The translations under genes and the position numbers were made by a program. From Akkermansiaceae bacterium (GTDB taxonomy: Bacteria; Verrucomicrobiota; Verrucomicrobiia; Verrucomicrobiales; Akkermansiaceae), in NCBI GenBank assembly GCA_028822935.1, contig JAPKCM010000035.1:1-50805 (forward strand): a DNA stretch of 50,805 bases. Direction: 5' to 3'. The notes under the pieces were generated by a model, which did not search any database, was not told the DNA's origin, and was given only the letters and a program-made list of their open reading frames with translations. Below are positions 25,242 to 35,570 of the stretch, piece after piece (positions within the stretch are counted from its first letter, which is position 1; each line of letters opens with the position of its first letter).

Positions 25242-25381
25242 ACGATCAGATGAGCGTTCCGCCTGGCGATCTCGGTTCATCCGACTTCAAGGAAGCCGAG
25301 ACTCACCATCAGGGTCAGAACAATTTCTAAAAATCAATGAGGCTATTCTTGAGGCGGGCGGATGCAAATTTGGACCGTCAG

Positions 25382-28039
25382 TTAAGGAAGCTCGCGGAGG
25401 GTGTAATAGACTTCCAGAGTTGGCCAAGCGGAAGCCTCGAAGAGAGCTTCCGTTTTTATTTTGAGGTAATGGATGCGATCAATGGAGCGCTTCTTTGAGA
25501 AGTCCTTGATCGTGATTTCAAGAGATTGATTGGAACGAAGGAACTTTGCGGAAGTGATTTCCTCTTTCCGTTTGTCGTGCTCGGGTGAGCCATACTTGCC
25601 GGTGTTGGCGTAGAACCATGATTCCATTGAGAGGGCTTCCAAGAGGGCCTTCTCGGTAACACCCTTTTTGATTGGAGCCGTGAAGCGAATGACAAAGCCC
25701 TCCTGGGTTGGAGTCATATGATGAATGTCGGCGGGGTTCGTCTTTCCGTCGTAAATGACTCGTTGAAGGCTATCTTGCTTGCCTCCGCGAGCTCCCCAGC
25801 CGCGGCCGGTTTGACCGATGAGCAATGAACCATCAGGGAGGAAGCAAGGACGCATCGCTCCGGCGTGAAGGCCTCGGGCAAATGGAATGACGCAACCTTG
25901 ATCGATGCCGTTAAGTTGCTCGGTTTGGACACGCAGCATCGTCGAGAGCGTTTGGTCGCCAATGAACATTTGCTTCTGAAAAGGGCCGAACTTTCCGGCG
26001 GTGACATCCCAGGCAGGATGTCCGGGTGAGTTTGCCAGGCGTCCATGTGGAAGCCAGACGGCACCTTTACGAATCTTCTCGTCCCAGTTCTTGAACTGGA
26101 GCTCAGGAGAATCAGGTTTCATTTTCCCGGGGAGAGTGACCAAACCGGAAAGGTGGCCGTAGAATTTGCCCTCCTCCAAGGGAACCACTTTGGACGAACC
26201 GACGTATTCGCCTTGGTTTTCGGCATACCAAAGGCGTCCATCGGGACCGACTCCAATTCCTGCAGGTGAGCGCAGTCCGTTGGCGTAAGGTTCGAACTTT
26301 CCTTCAGGTGTGACACGACATGCCCAGCCGCGATAACCACCCATGGAGCCCATGAAGGGGCCTCCAGCACGCCATGATGTTTTTTCGTCACCTCCGTGGG
26401 AGAGGTTGAGGGCGAAGTAGTAATTCCCCTTGGCGTCACGAGCGGGCCCGTGAGCGTATTCGTGGTAGTTTCCGTGGAACCCGTAATCATCGCAGAGGGT
26501 GTCGAATTGATCGGCACGGCCATCGCCAGTGGTGTCGGTGAGGCGGGTGAGTTCCGGCTTTTGCATGATGACGATACAATCGCCTTTATCGTCTTCAATT
26601 TGAACACCGAGAGCTTCATAAGTTCCTTCCGCAAAGAGACTCCACTGGTTGTTTCGGATGCGCCAGACACCCGCTGTCCGGGTGGTGACGACAATCGTGC
26701 CGTTCTTGGCAACCGCGATCCCGATGGGCTCGAAGAGTTGGTTGCGACCGTAGAGATCTTTTGGAGCCACCCAAGTTTCGATAGAATATCCTGCGGGCAG
26801 TTCAAGTGGGCGGTTGCCAGGTTGGGATGGGCGTTTCTCGACCGCTTGAGGCTCCCAATTCTCACTCTTCGCTAAAGCAGGGCGCGCGATCAAGCCAGTT
26901 GGCAGCTGGGCCGTGATGAGGTAATTTGGGCCTTTCCTTGGATCGAGAGTGATTATTTTTCCGCTGAGAGAACCTCCAGTGACTTTGACTTCGGAGAGTC
27001 CTTGGTCACCCAACTGAAATTTTTGGGGAGAAACCAGTGTCCCTGAGATCGCAATTTCAAGTCGGTGAGCGTCCGTGAAGCGAATGGATTGGCTGAGCTG
27101 ATTCCTGCCAACCCGGAATTGGAAAGAAGGAGCTGAGTCCTCTTTTGAAAGGGAATGGCCGAGGAATTCGGCGTCTACCGATGCCAGGAGCTCCAGAAAA
27201 TCACGATCTTCCCAGAGCCACTTCTTAATGGAGCCGTGATCGAGGACGTCAGGTTCTTTAAAGTCAAAGCTGATCGGTTCACCTGACTGAGTCAGTGGTT
27301 GAAGAAGTCCCTTGCTGTCAGCGATCCCTTTGTTGATGAAGCCACGTGCCGAACCGGGTTTACCCCGACCTCTTCTCTCTTGTGAAAGGTTGAGGAATCC
27401 ACCGGTCCAAACATTCCTCAGAGAGAGGGTTTGTGGATCAAAGGTGTAGTTCATTCCGTTCGGAAGACCAACATGCAAAGCGCGTCCGCTTGATCCACGG
27501 AGTGGCGCCCGAAAAACCCGTGGACGACTTGTTACTGGAATTTCGTTGGCGATTTCCAACAAGGAATTGACCTCTGCGGCTTTCGCTTTCTCGACCATTA
27601 CGGTGGCAGGGCCAGCTTGTGCCGGGGGCGAGAGAGTGCGAAGATAGTGCCAAAGGTTCTCAAGGTCGTGGTCGGTAATAATCTCCTTGGGATACATCGG
27701 CATGGCCGGAGGATAGGCGACTCCTTTTGTTGGGCCGGATTCCGAGACTGCGAGTTGGTCCCATGATTGACGAACGGAACGATCGAAGTATCCCCGATCT
27801 GCTTTGATCGTGGCATGCTCGGTTTTCCCCTTTGGGAGAACCGCTCGATCCCTTGCATCGTTAGGGAAAAGCCCCCAAAGTGAAGGACCAGTCTTAATGG
27901 AATCATCGGTGGGCGAACTCACGTGACACTCCATACAACCCATGGTGTCGAAGGTCTTTTTTCCTTCGGCAACAGCATCGATTGTCTCCTGGGCAAGGAG
28001 AGCTGGCGAGAAAAGAGAGAGAAGGGCGTATCGTTTCAT
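25382..28039 (-). CDS. cytochrome c plus beta-propeller oxidoreductase, exported
   Basis: An 885-residue protein with a signal peptide (MKRYALLSLFSPALLAQ). A cytochrome c domain comes first, haem motif CMECH at residues 35-39, with axial Met candidates in PPAMPMYP. A unique middle region of about 270 residues follows. Then a six-bladed sugar-dehydrogenase-like propeller starts near residue 420 (LPAGYSIETWVAPKDLYGRN) and carries DTTGDGRAD, YHEYAHGPARDAKGNYYFAL, LRSPAGIGVGPDGRLWYAEN and GLHAGAMRPCFLPDGSLL. This resembles the PVC-specific membrane-bound dehydrogenase group, thought to oxidise sugars or alcohols outside the cytoplasm and pass electrons to the haem. The gene is flanked by gaps of 140 and 174 bases. 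The substrate is unknown. Confidence 0.8.
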   Translation of the reverse strand: MKRYALLSLFSPALLAQETIDAVAEGKKTFDTMGCMECHVSSPTDDSIKTGPSLWGLFPNDARDRAVLPKGKTEHATIKADRGYFDRSVRQSWDQLAVSESGPTKGVAYPPAMPMYPKEIITDHDLENLWHYLRTLSPPAQAGPATVMVEKAKAAEVNSLLEIANEIPVTSRPRVFRAPLRGSSGRALHVGLPNGMNYTFDPQTLSLRNVWTGGFLNLSQERRGRGKPGSARGFINKGIADSKGLLQPLTQSGEPISFDFKEPDVLDHGSIKKWLWEDRDFLELLASVDAEFLGHSLSKEDSAPSFQFRVGRNQLSQSIRFTDAHRLEIAISGTLVSPQKFQLGDQGLSEVKVTGGSLSGKIITLDPRKGPNYLITAQLPTGLIARPALAKSENWEPQAVEKRPSQPGNRPLELPAGYSIETWVAPKDLYGRNQLFEPIGIAVAKNGTIVVTTRTAGVWRIRNNQWSLFAEGTYEALGVQIEDDKGDCIVIMQKPELTRLTDTTGDGRADQFDTLCDDYGFHGNYHEYAHGPARDAKGNYYFALNLSHGGDEKTSWRAGGPFMGSMGGYRGWACRVTPEGKFEPYANGLRSPAGIGVGPDGRLWYAENQGEYVGSSKVVPLEEGKFYGHLSGLVTLPGKMKPDSPELQFKNWDEKIRKGAVWLPHGRLANSPGHPAWDVTAGKFGPFQKQMFIGDQTLSTMLRVQTEQLNGIDQGCVIPFARGLHAGAMRPCFLPDGSLLIGQTGRGWGARGGKQDSLQRVIYDGKTNPADIHHMTPTQEGFVIRFTAPIKKGVTEKALLEALSMESWFYANTGKYGSPEHDKRKEEITSAKFLRSNQSLEITIKDFSKKRSIDRIHYLKIKTEALFEASAWPTLEVYYTLRELP

Positions 28040-28213
28040 CGCCTACTTCCTAGTGGGCGGCGGGAGGCTCGTCGAGATAAGAAGATGGAACTCTTCAATG
28101 AAGTATAGTTGACAGACCGGCCGGGATAAGGCCTGGCGTTCCCGCCATTGTGTTGTGGCACAATTATATCGGGCCATACTTCGAGAGAAAATCTCTCCGG
28201 TCTTAAGGTGCCG

Positions 28214-29125
28214 CTACTTCAGGAGCGCCGCCATTTCTGTGAGGATTCCGGGCACTGCTTTTTCGGCATCCTCTTCCTCTTCGTACTCCAGCGTAAACCA
28301 CCCTTGGTAATTTGCCGTTCGGAGAATTTTAAGGAGCCTGGGAAGATCCATCGGCTCCTTCTCTTTCGCGCCCTTCCTTTTGAGCGACATCTTCATCTGC
28401 ACATTCACGGCATAGGGCGCGATCTTAGCCAGATCGCCATAGGGATCTGCAGTGTGAAAATTTCCACTGTCCAAATTAATCCCCGCCCACGGACTATCGA
28501 CCGACTTCATAAGTCTCACCAAAGCATCGGCTTCGGAAACAATCCCGCCATGGTTTTCCAAGCCGAGAAAAATCCCCTTCTCTCCCGCCAGTTCCAAACA
28601 CTCCTCGTAGCACTCCAGGAAATTCTTCTCCGCTTCCTTCTGACTCACCCCTTTTCGCGCGTTCCCTGCAAAGACCCGGATGTGCGGAGCCCCCATCACC
28701 GCAGCATGCCGAATCCACATCTTTACATAGTCAATCTCCTTCCTCCGCTCCTCCCCCTTCGGATGTGTAAAGACATTCCCAACCGCCGTCCCGGAAACCG
28801 CCACCCCGCGCAGATAAGCGTGCCGTTTGAGTTTCAGTAAATAGGCCTCATCAAACTCCGGAGGGAAAAAGTAACTCGTCAATTCCGCCCCGGCACATCC
28901 GTGATCCGCGCAGTAATCAATGAAGTCGATCATATCCCAGTCCCCTCCTGCCCGCGCCTCTTCATTCCGCTTTCCCTTCATCCACTTCATCTTCCTACGA
29001 AAAGAATAGGCGGCCAGCCCCAGCAAGAGCTTCGGATCACCCTGACGCCTAATCGGCTCAATCGCACCCAACGGTCCCACTCCAAGACAGGCTCCACTCA
29101 TCGATAAAAATTGACGTCTCTTCAT
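28214..29125 (-). CDS. exported xylose-isomerase-like TIM barrel
   Basis: A 303-residue protein with a twin-arginine-type leader (MKRRQFLSMSGACLGVGPLG). The barrel carries LENHGG, NLDSGNF and FTLEYEEEED, matching the ligand positions in the 8296 gene (LENHWG, TLDTGNF, SLEFEGKED), so the two are paralogues. It is probably an isomerase or epimerase of an oxidised or free sugar. It lies between a cytochrome-propeller oxidoreductase and the giant secreted protein on the same strand, so oxidation followed by isomerisation is conceivable; the 174-base gap means co-transcription is not certain. Confidence 0.85.
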   Translation of the reverse strand: MKRRQFLSMSGACLGVGPLGAIEPIRRQGDPKLLLGLAAYSFRRKMKWMKGKRNEEARAGGDWDMIDFIDYCADHGCAGAELTSYFFPPEFDEAYLLKLKRHAYLRGVAVSGTAVGNVFTHPKGEERRKEIDYVKMWIRHAAVMGAPHIRVFAGNARKGVSQKEAEKNFLECYEECLELAGEKGIFLGLENHGGIVSEADALVRLMKSVDSPWAGINLDSGNFHTADPYGDLAKIAPYAVNVQMKMSLKRKGAKEKEPMDLPRLLKILRTANYQGWFTLEYEEEEDAEKAVPGILTEMAALLK

Positions 29126-29205
29126 TCGCTCAAGCTGAAGACATTTTCCATCCCCGCCAATCTCAATCCGCTCAACACGAAGGACTGAGTTTGAACTTTC
29201 CTCAG

Positions 29206-32200
29206 TTATCGTTGCGGGACGGAGGCTTCCAGGACGGTGGCTCCATCTTTTTCGCTCATGACGAGGATGCTTAGACGCTCAACTTGACCCAGGTCTGATG
29301 TGCTGACACTGGCGTAGTCGAATTTTCCTCGCAGATCAGTATAGCCGTCTTTGAAAAATTTCACTCCGCCTTTGGTCTTGGCGTAGACTTTCACATAGAC
29401 CTTCGAGAGAGGCATCCCGGATTTGTCATGGCGCACCGTGAGCAGGCCCATCGCTTCGCTGAGGGTGGTCTTGAGATCGTTGGCGTAGACTGCTTGCGAG
29501 GTCGTCTTGCCACCGCCCAGGATTTCCACGATAACATTGCTGGCATGGTAGGTTTTAGGGAGTTCAAAGGAGGTGACTTTCTTTCCTTTGGGCAGTTTCA
29601 TGCTGATCGATTGGTTCGGACGAATGATGGAGAAGCGTGAGGTTCCGCTCGAGACGAAGGGGTTGGTGCTGAAGAGGAATTCGAGATCCATTTCGTAATA
29701 GTTCACGGTCACTTCGGCGATATTATAGTGGTCGAGGCTGGCTTTAACGCCTTCCACCTTGAGGTCGAGTGATGGTTCGCGGGCGGCTGCGACTTGTTGT
29801 TCTTGCTCGCGATTTCCCTCGTCGATTACGAGCGGATTTGCTCCTTCGATTTCGGCAATCTGAGCGGTAATATCCGCGAACTTTTCGCGCCAATGATCGA
29901 CGGGATACTTGTCGTATTTCCTGGCGATGCTACGGGCCTTGCCGAGATCGGCCTGGTAAAAGGCGGCATAGGCCTGGAAGTAATCAAACTGCATTTGTGA
30001 CTGCAGTTTTTTGGGATCGACCAACTTGAGATGAGCGAGGGCCTCTTCGACTCGGTCTTGCAGGAGGAGGTAGTAAGTGGCGCTCAGGCGATCCATGGCA
30101 TCGAGTGCCTTTCGCTGACTCAAGACTGCCAGGTAATTCTGATACTGTGAGCGGATGACCGGATTGAGAATCCGGTTCTCTCCGCCCAGAGCGTGGGCCC
30201 GGTTGTTGATGAGAGGTTTGTATTCGAGGTGCTGGTAGCTTCGCCGGGCGATGGGATCGATGGTCACCAGCTCGCAATCGAGGGCGAGTCCGCATTGATT
30301 GAGGAAGTTGCCTTGCATGAGAAGATACTGGGCAATTCCGGCCTTGTTGTTTTGAGCGATGGAGTAGCTCTGGAGGGTTTCATGATAGAAGCCCCGGGAG
30401 TTGAGGATGGTGAGAACTTTTTGGTGGAAGTCCGCACTTCCCCGGACGCGCCAGGCAATCTTGCTTAGATCAACCAGGTGAAGATTCTCGGATTTGAGGT
30501 AGTTGAGGAGGAGTGCGTCGTCGCCCCACTGGCTGATCCAAGTCCATGAAGTTTTATCAACAGATGTCGGCTCATCGACAACGTTGAGAACGAGCGAGTC
30601 GGCGTGGGCGACCACTTCTCCGCTTCGCGAGAGGTGAGCAGGATACACCGGAAATTTACCGGAAGAGGGAAAGTAGAAAGCAAGTTCAACCCGATGTGTT
30701 GAATAGGCCTCCAACTCAACGGGCTTCGTGGCAGAAGTGCGTTGTCCCATCATGGGAATGGCTCCTTTTGGAAGCTGGGTCAGGACGTCGAGTCGTTGAC
30801 GTGAACTGGTGGGATTGGTCACGACAACCTCTGCTCCATAGACCAGTCCCCGGACGAATTCTTCGGTAATAAATTTGTCGACTTTCTGTCCATCCTCGAC
30901 ACGGAAGCGATCATTGAGCTCGAAGTAGCTCTGACTCATCAAAAGAGGAGGACGCTTGGCGGCCATTCCGGCTTCCTTGATTTCGCGATGGAAAAAAAGA
31001 AGAGTGCCGCCAGCGGTGAAATCGAGGGCACCATTCTTGATCTCGTCCTGATGCTTGGGCGCATTGAAGGGGAGGTCGAGGAAGGCCAGAGCCAGGATCA
31101 TTTCGTGGAAATTCCCGGTCGCTTCGCCGAGGTGGCGGGAGCCGAAGCCCGGCTTTGCTCCATGCTTTGCCAAATCCAGCCAGAAGCGGTTTTCCTCGAC
31201 GAGCTTGTAGTGATGTTGCGCGATGGGGAGATGGTAGTAGTTATTTTCCGCCCATTCTTTGGTGGGTTCGATGACACGGTAAAGTTGTTCGATTTTTTCC
31301 AGCAGATTCCTTTTTTGAGGCGCAGCGAAGGCGTCCGCACCGCCATCAGACTTGAATTCCCGGACGGTATCTTCCAGCTCGGCTAGTGCCTCGGCTCCTC
31401 TTACCATCTTACGTTGTCTTTCTTCGACGCCTGCTCTTCCGGCCTTTCTTGTCGTTCCCAGTGGACGTCCACCGGAGGCGAATGGGTCACTATCACCAAG
31501 CTCAATATTGCTCGACTTCCCTGTTACTACGAACCTTGAGGCCGTCTCTTTCTTTTTGCTGGCATAAGTATCGCCGAAGGCACCGCCAGAGATGGCATTT
31601 CCGAACCATTGTTGGGCTTGTCCGGGGTTGGGGGTCTTGAGGGCGAGACGGTTTTCGAGATCAAGCGTTAGAGCGGCGAGGCGCTTGGGATCTTTTTGGG
31701 ATAATAGGATTCGCTCGACGACATTCAGGCGGGCGTATTCGAAAGCGGTGAAGTATTTCTCCAGCGGTTCCCCGAGGAGGAAATCGTCCATGAAAGTGCG
31801 ATCTTTTTTATTCGCGAGATGCGGACCGACGACCTTCTTAAAGAAGGAGGGATCTTTGCGGAAGAGGAAGAAGCTCAGCTCGTGGCAGGCATACTTGGAA
31901 TAGTTTTCTGTTTTCTCCTCATCGGTTAGACTAGGCCAATTAATGATGAAGGAAAACTCGCGCAGGGTGGCGTCGTTTTTGAGAGTGAGGAAGTAACGAT
32001 GCACCGAGCCGAGATGATCGAATAATTCGAACTGTGAATTGGCGAGATCAGGGAGCTTGATGGTGTCGCCTTTCTTGAGGAGAGAGACACGGTCCTGCTC
32101 GGTGAAATGGCGTTTTGGATCGAGTGCTTTGAGGAGGCGGAGGTCGCGAAGTTCGGTTTCGCGGTCTGGAAGCGAGACACTGCGGTAGGTCGAGCCCTCT

Positions 32201-35200
32201 GGGTCAACGAGGAGAACGTGAACGTGCTGACGATCTCCAAAGGCATCGAGATTAATCGAGAGCTTGCCGTTTTTATCAGGGACGAGATTAGAGACTAGAA
32301 CTGGATCGTTGAGAAGAAATTCGTATGACGGACTCCCTATTGCACCATCTTTGCGGGCGCTTGATCTTTCTTTACCATTTTTCGCCCGTCCGGACGCAGG
32401 AGCTGCAGGAGCGGTAGGCTTACGATTAAACTTATCTCCGCCTACGAGTTTCTCTTCATCTGTTTTGGTATCACGAACCGCCCACGGGTTGAGGAGAATT
32501 TCGGGGCGAATGAGCATATTGCCTGGGAAATTTTGAGCATAGCGACGCTCGAGAATGTAGCGAAGCTCATCTCCCAGATTACGTCCGTTGATATAGAGGC
32601 TGGGCAGGAAGCGAGCGGTCCCAGTGACGAGCCCTGCACGTTGGGAGCCGCCAAGGGCCTGAAAGGGATCGTGACCTGGAAGGAAACGGGTCGCGATGAC
32701 ATGAATGCGGGTCAGGGAATCGGCCCCAGAGACATCGATCTCCATCGTCTTCTTGTCGGTCGCTATTTTCGAGATGTGAGATGGTTGCCGAGTCGTAAGC
32801 TCCAGCATGCGGGTGTCATTGAAGGCATGGCCTTGCGAAACAGTGCCATCGGCGACCATAATCTTGATTGACTGGCCACTGTCCTTTAGGAGGAGGCGGT
32901 AGTCGCCCGCCGCGAGGTCCGAGGCCACGAGATTTCCATCGATTAATTTTAAAAGAGAGAATTCGTCGGAAAGGTATCCGCCAGCCGACTGTGAGTAGAG
33001 AGCGACTTCACGGCGATTGAGTTGGCCGACGAAGGGGATTTTCAGATCCTTTCCTTGGGAAACCGTGAGGAGCCCGATTTGATCGCGACGATCATTTTGA
33101 AGAGTCCACGAGCGAGTGTGTCCGCCAGGCTCCCGAACGGTCACGTAATGAATGCCATCGAGCTTTCCTAGCTCCACCGCTCCAAACTGATTGGATTTGA
33201 GAGTGACGTTGCGCGGATTTTTGAAGTCCTTGCGGCGGAAGTTAACGTTGAGGTTTTGGGCGTCGAGAGCTTCGCCATTGCGACCGAGGAACTCGATGCG
33301 GTAGCTGTCGTCTATTCTGCTGAGGTAAAGATCGCCTACCTTGTCGCCACGGAGAACACCATTTATTTCAAAGACCCGGGAGTCGATGAGTTCGACTTCT
33401 TTTCCCCCCAGGCTCGCGATCTTTACCTTCACGCGCAATGTCGCGGTGATTTGAGTGAGGCGGTCCGGGACACTAAATTCATGGATAGATTCACGATCGC
33501 TTGCCAATTTAAAATTGGGGACGCTCGTGGAGGCAGAGAAATTGTCGAGATTTTTGGAGAGAAGCTGAAGACTGGCGCTTTCGATCTTCATCAAGGAGAT
33601 TGTTTCACCTGCCAAGGTAAGAGTAGGACGAATAAGAATCTTTGCTTTCCCTCCAGAGCGCAGGGATTCCTGGTCGAGATGCATTCCAGCGGAGAGCTTA
33701 TACGTTTCTCCTGACTGGACGAGGCGGGCCATCGTGGAAAATCCAGCTGCGTCTTGCACCACAGCGGAGCGTTCGCCAGGAGAGTTGGAGAATGGAAGAA
33801 GGGTTTGTCCCTGATCATCGCAGTTGTATCGGCGTTGTCCCAACCAAACTCCCGCGCCTTTGACGGGTTGGTGCTTTTCATCGAGAACGGTGAGAAGTTC
33901 TCCCTGGGCGATGGTTTTTTTTAGGATTCCCAATGCGCCTTTTCTAATGATGGCCCGGCTGCTTTTCCCACCACCAATGAATTCGACGACCCAAAGTCCG
34001 CGACGGTTTCCAATGACGGGGATCTTAAAGTCACGTTGAATCCGGAGTTGAGAAGCTTCCTTGTATTCGTGAACTTCAACGTGGTTAGCGACGAGGCCGT
34101 CGAGGTCGATATCGGTGCTCACTTCATTACCGAGATTGCGGTAGTAGTTAAGCGTGTTGATCTCGAAAATCTTCACGATAAGCTTGGGGACATTTTTGAG
34201 ATTAACAAAGAGAGTGACTTCGTCATTGAGGCCGTGGACTTCTTGGCTGTTGGGGACGAACTCAATATCGACGCGATTTTTGAGGACTTGGAATTCGGAG
34301 GGAGAGAGAAGAGAAGCCCAATCGCCGGGCTTGCCAATGCCGTGAGTGATTTTTGATTCCGCCAATACCCGGCGCAACCAGCTCTCGCGGAGAAAGGGAG
34401 CGAACTTCTTGGCGTTGGGGGCGTCCTTTAGAAAGTGAAGGAGATAATGCTTTACCAAAATTTCATCGCTTCCTGAAACGGGTGGGAGAGTGGTGACGGG
34501 ACGGAAGTTCCGGCCAAGGTCGGCGGCATGACGCCAAGCAACGGCGTCGTTTTTACGCCAGTCTGGATTAAGGTAGGAGACGTTGCGGGGAAGGGCAAGG
34601 TAAGTGAGGAAGCGTTTGGGGTCGATCTTGCCTAGCGCCCGGTCGTGCACCAATCGCTGATAGAGAATGTGGGCTTTGAGAGAATTGAATGAAGGAGCAA
34701 GCGTGGAAACGAACTTCCATGCACGGTTTAGGTATGCTTCGCGAACGGCGGGAGAGGCCGCAAGGTTTTCGTCGGCTCCAGGGAGGAGTTTGACGAGGTA
34801 GGTTTCAACATAGGCCTCGTTATTGAGGAGGTCTTTTTTTCCATCGAGTAGTTTTACCAACTGCGCTTTGGTGAGAGCGCGATGGATGGTGAATTCACCA
34901 AAGCCCTTGCTTTCTTTGCCCTTGAGATCGGTGAGGATGAGATCGGCGAGGCCTGGGAGGTCGGGCAGGGTGGCTCGTGAGAGCAGGTCTCGGAGTTCGG
35001 CGGAGTTCAACTTAGGCTTTGATTCAAGGAAGAGGTGAAAGGCTGAATCATCGAGGTTCTGAAGGGTGTCGATATTTCTCAGTGCGTCGTCGAGAAAGGT
35101 TTTCCATGAAATGAGCTTCTGATCGAGCGAAGAGGGATAATTCGCATCCTGAGCTTTTCCTTCCTGCTGATGATTGAATTGCAAGCCAAGCTCTTTTTTA

Positions 35201-35547
35201 AGATAAGCCAGAGTGGCCTTGGGATCGTCGGAGTAGCGGATCAAGGCCTCCCGATTTTCGATCTGCTTGCGGTAGGAGGAACGAAGAAAGTGCTTTTCCC
35301 ACTCGCCAAGAATACGATCCAGTTCCTTTACCTGTCGCTCATTTTGAAAATGGAGGGCATGGTAGTAATAGTAATCCTCGGTTCCTTGAATAAGCTGCTT
35401 GAGGGCTTCGGTGCGGTTTTCCGCTAGCGCGAAGTCTTCGATAAATCTGACTTCCTGCTGAGCCGTCAGGCTTGAGGGTGAAATAAGTAGTCCGCTAAGA
35501 ACGGCGAGGCATTGGAAGCGTCGCAATGGTCGAGTGATCATTTTCAT
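29206..35547 (-). CDS. giant secreted protein, alpha-2-macroglobulin-like architecture, uncharacterised
   Basis: About 2,113 residues from ATG 35547; the frame is open back to 35580, but the N-terminal MKMITRPLRR and the hydrophobic core after it (CLAVLSGLLISPSSLTAQ) mark a signal peptide. I see a helical N-terminal region (to ~430), then many beta-sandwich segments (VDIEFVPNSQEVHGLNDE, GELLTVLDEKHQPVKGAGVW, ARFLPSLYINGRNLGDELRY). A helical, possibly TPR-like region follows near 1330-1560, and a C-terminal domain with SEAMGLLTVRHDKSGMPLSK and KVYAKTKGGVKFFKDGYTD of the carboxypeptidase-regulatory type. No thioester motif (GCGEQ) is seen. The overall plan recalls bacterial alpha-2-macroglobulin relatives, but I cannot assign a family. 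There is no catalytic motif, and I would not propose a function beyond a surface or periplasmic scaffold. Confidence 0.7.
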   Translation of the reverse strand: MKMITRPLRRFQCLAVLSGLLISPSSLTAQQEVRFIEDFALAENRTEALKQLIQGTEDYYYYHALHFQNERQVKELDRILGEWEKHFLRSSYRKQIENREALIRYSDDPKATLAYLKKELGLQFNHQQEGKAQDANYPSSLDQKLISWKTFLDDALRNIDTLQNLDDSAFHLFLESKPKLNSAELRDLLSRATLPDLPGLADLILTDLKGKESKGFGEFTIHRALTKAQLVKLLDGKKDLLNNEAYVETYLVKLLPGADENLAASPAVREAYLNRAWKFVSTLAPSFNSLKAHILYQRLVHDRALGKIDPKRFLTYLALPRNVSYLNPDWRKNDAVAWRHAADLGRNFRPVTTLPPVSGSDEILVKHYLLHFLKDAPNAKKFAPFLRESWLRRVLAESKITHGIGKPGDWASLLSPSEFQVLKNRVDIEFVPNSQEVHGLNDEVTLFVNLKNVPKLIVKIFEINTLNYYRNLGNEVSTDIDLDGLVANHVEVHEYKEASQLRIQRDFKIPVIGNRRGLWVVEFIGGGKSSRAIIRKGALGILKKTIAQGELLTVLDEKHQPVKGAGVWLGQRRYNCDDQGQTLLPFSNSPGERSAVVQDAAGFSTMARLVQSGETYKLSAGMHLDQESLRSGGKAKILIRPTLTLAGETISLMKIESASLQLLSKNLDNFSASTSVPNFKLASDRESIHEFSVPDRLTQITATLRVKVKIASLGGKEVELIDSRVFEINGVLRGDKVGDLYLSRIDDSYRIEFLGRNGEALDAQNLNVNFRRKDFKNPRNVTLKSNQFGAVELGKLDGIHYVTVREPGGHTRSWTLQNDRRDQIGLLTVSQGKDLKIPFVGQLNRREVALYSQSAGGYLSDEFSLLKLIDGNLVASDLAAGDYRLLLKDSGQSIKIMVADGTVSQGHAFNDTRMLELTTRQPSHISKIATDKKTMEIDVSGADSLTRIHVIATRFLPGHDPFQALGGSQRAGLVTGTARFLPSLYINGRNLGDELRYILERRYAQNFPGNMLIRPEILLNPWAVRDTKTDEEKLVGGDKFNRKPTAPAAPASGRAKNGKERSSARKDGAIGSPSYEFLLNDPVLVSNLVPDKNGKLSINLDAFGDRQHVHVLLVDPEGSTYRSVSLPDRETELRDLRLLKALDPKRHFTEQDRVSLLKKGDTIKLPDLANSQFELFDHLGSVHRYFLTLKNDATLREFSFIINWPSLTDEEKTENYSKYACHELSFFLFRKDPSFFKKVVGPHLANKKDRTFMDDFLLGEPLEKYFTAFEYARLNVVERILLSQKDPKRLAALTLDLENRLALKTPNPGQAQQWFGNAISGGAFGDTYASKKKETASRFVVTGKSSNIELGDSDPFASGGRPLGTTRKAGRAGVEERQRKMVRGAEALAELEDTVREFKSDGGADAFAAPQKRNLLEKIEQLYRVIEPTKEWAENNYYHLPIAQHHYKLVEENRFWLDLAKHGAKPGFGSRHLGEATGNFHEMILALAFLDLPFNAPKHQDEIKNGALDFTAGGTLLFFHREIKEAGMAAKRPPLLMSQSYFELNDRFRVEDGQKVDKFITEEFVRGLVYGAEVVVTNPTSSRQRLDVLTQLPKGAIPMMGQRTSATKPVELEAYSTHRVELAFYFPSSGKFPVYPAHLSRSGEVVAHADSLVLNVVDEPTSVDKTSWTWISQWGDDALLLNYLKSENLHLVDLSKIAWRVRGSADFHQKVLTILNSRGFYHETLQSYSIAQNNKAGIAQYLLMQGNFLNQCGLALDCELVTIDPIARRSYQHLEYKPLINNRAHALGGENRILNPVIRSQYQNYLAVLSQRKALDAMDRLSATYYLLLQDRVEEALAHLKLVDPKKLQSQMQFDYFQAYAAFYQADLGKARSIARKYDKYPVDHWREKFADITAQIAEIEGANPLVIDEGNREQEQQVAAAREPSLDLKVEGVKASLDHYNIAEVTVNYYEMDLEFLFSTNPFVSSGTSRFSIIRPNQSISMKLPKGKKVTSFELPKTYHASNVIVEILGGGKTTSQAVYANDLKTTLSEAMGLLTVRHDKSGMPLSKVYVKVYAKTKGGVKFFKDGYTDLRGKFDYASVSTSDLGQVERLSILVMSEKDGATVLEASVPQR

Positions 35548-35570
35548 AGGATCGATAGGGGTAGGGTGAT

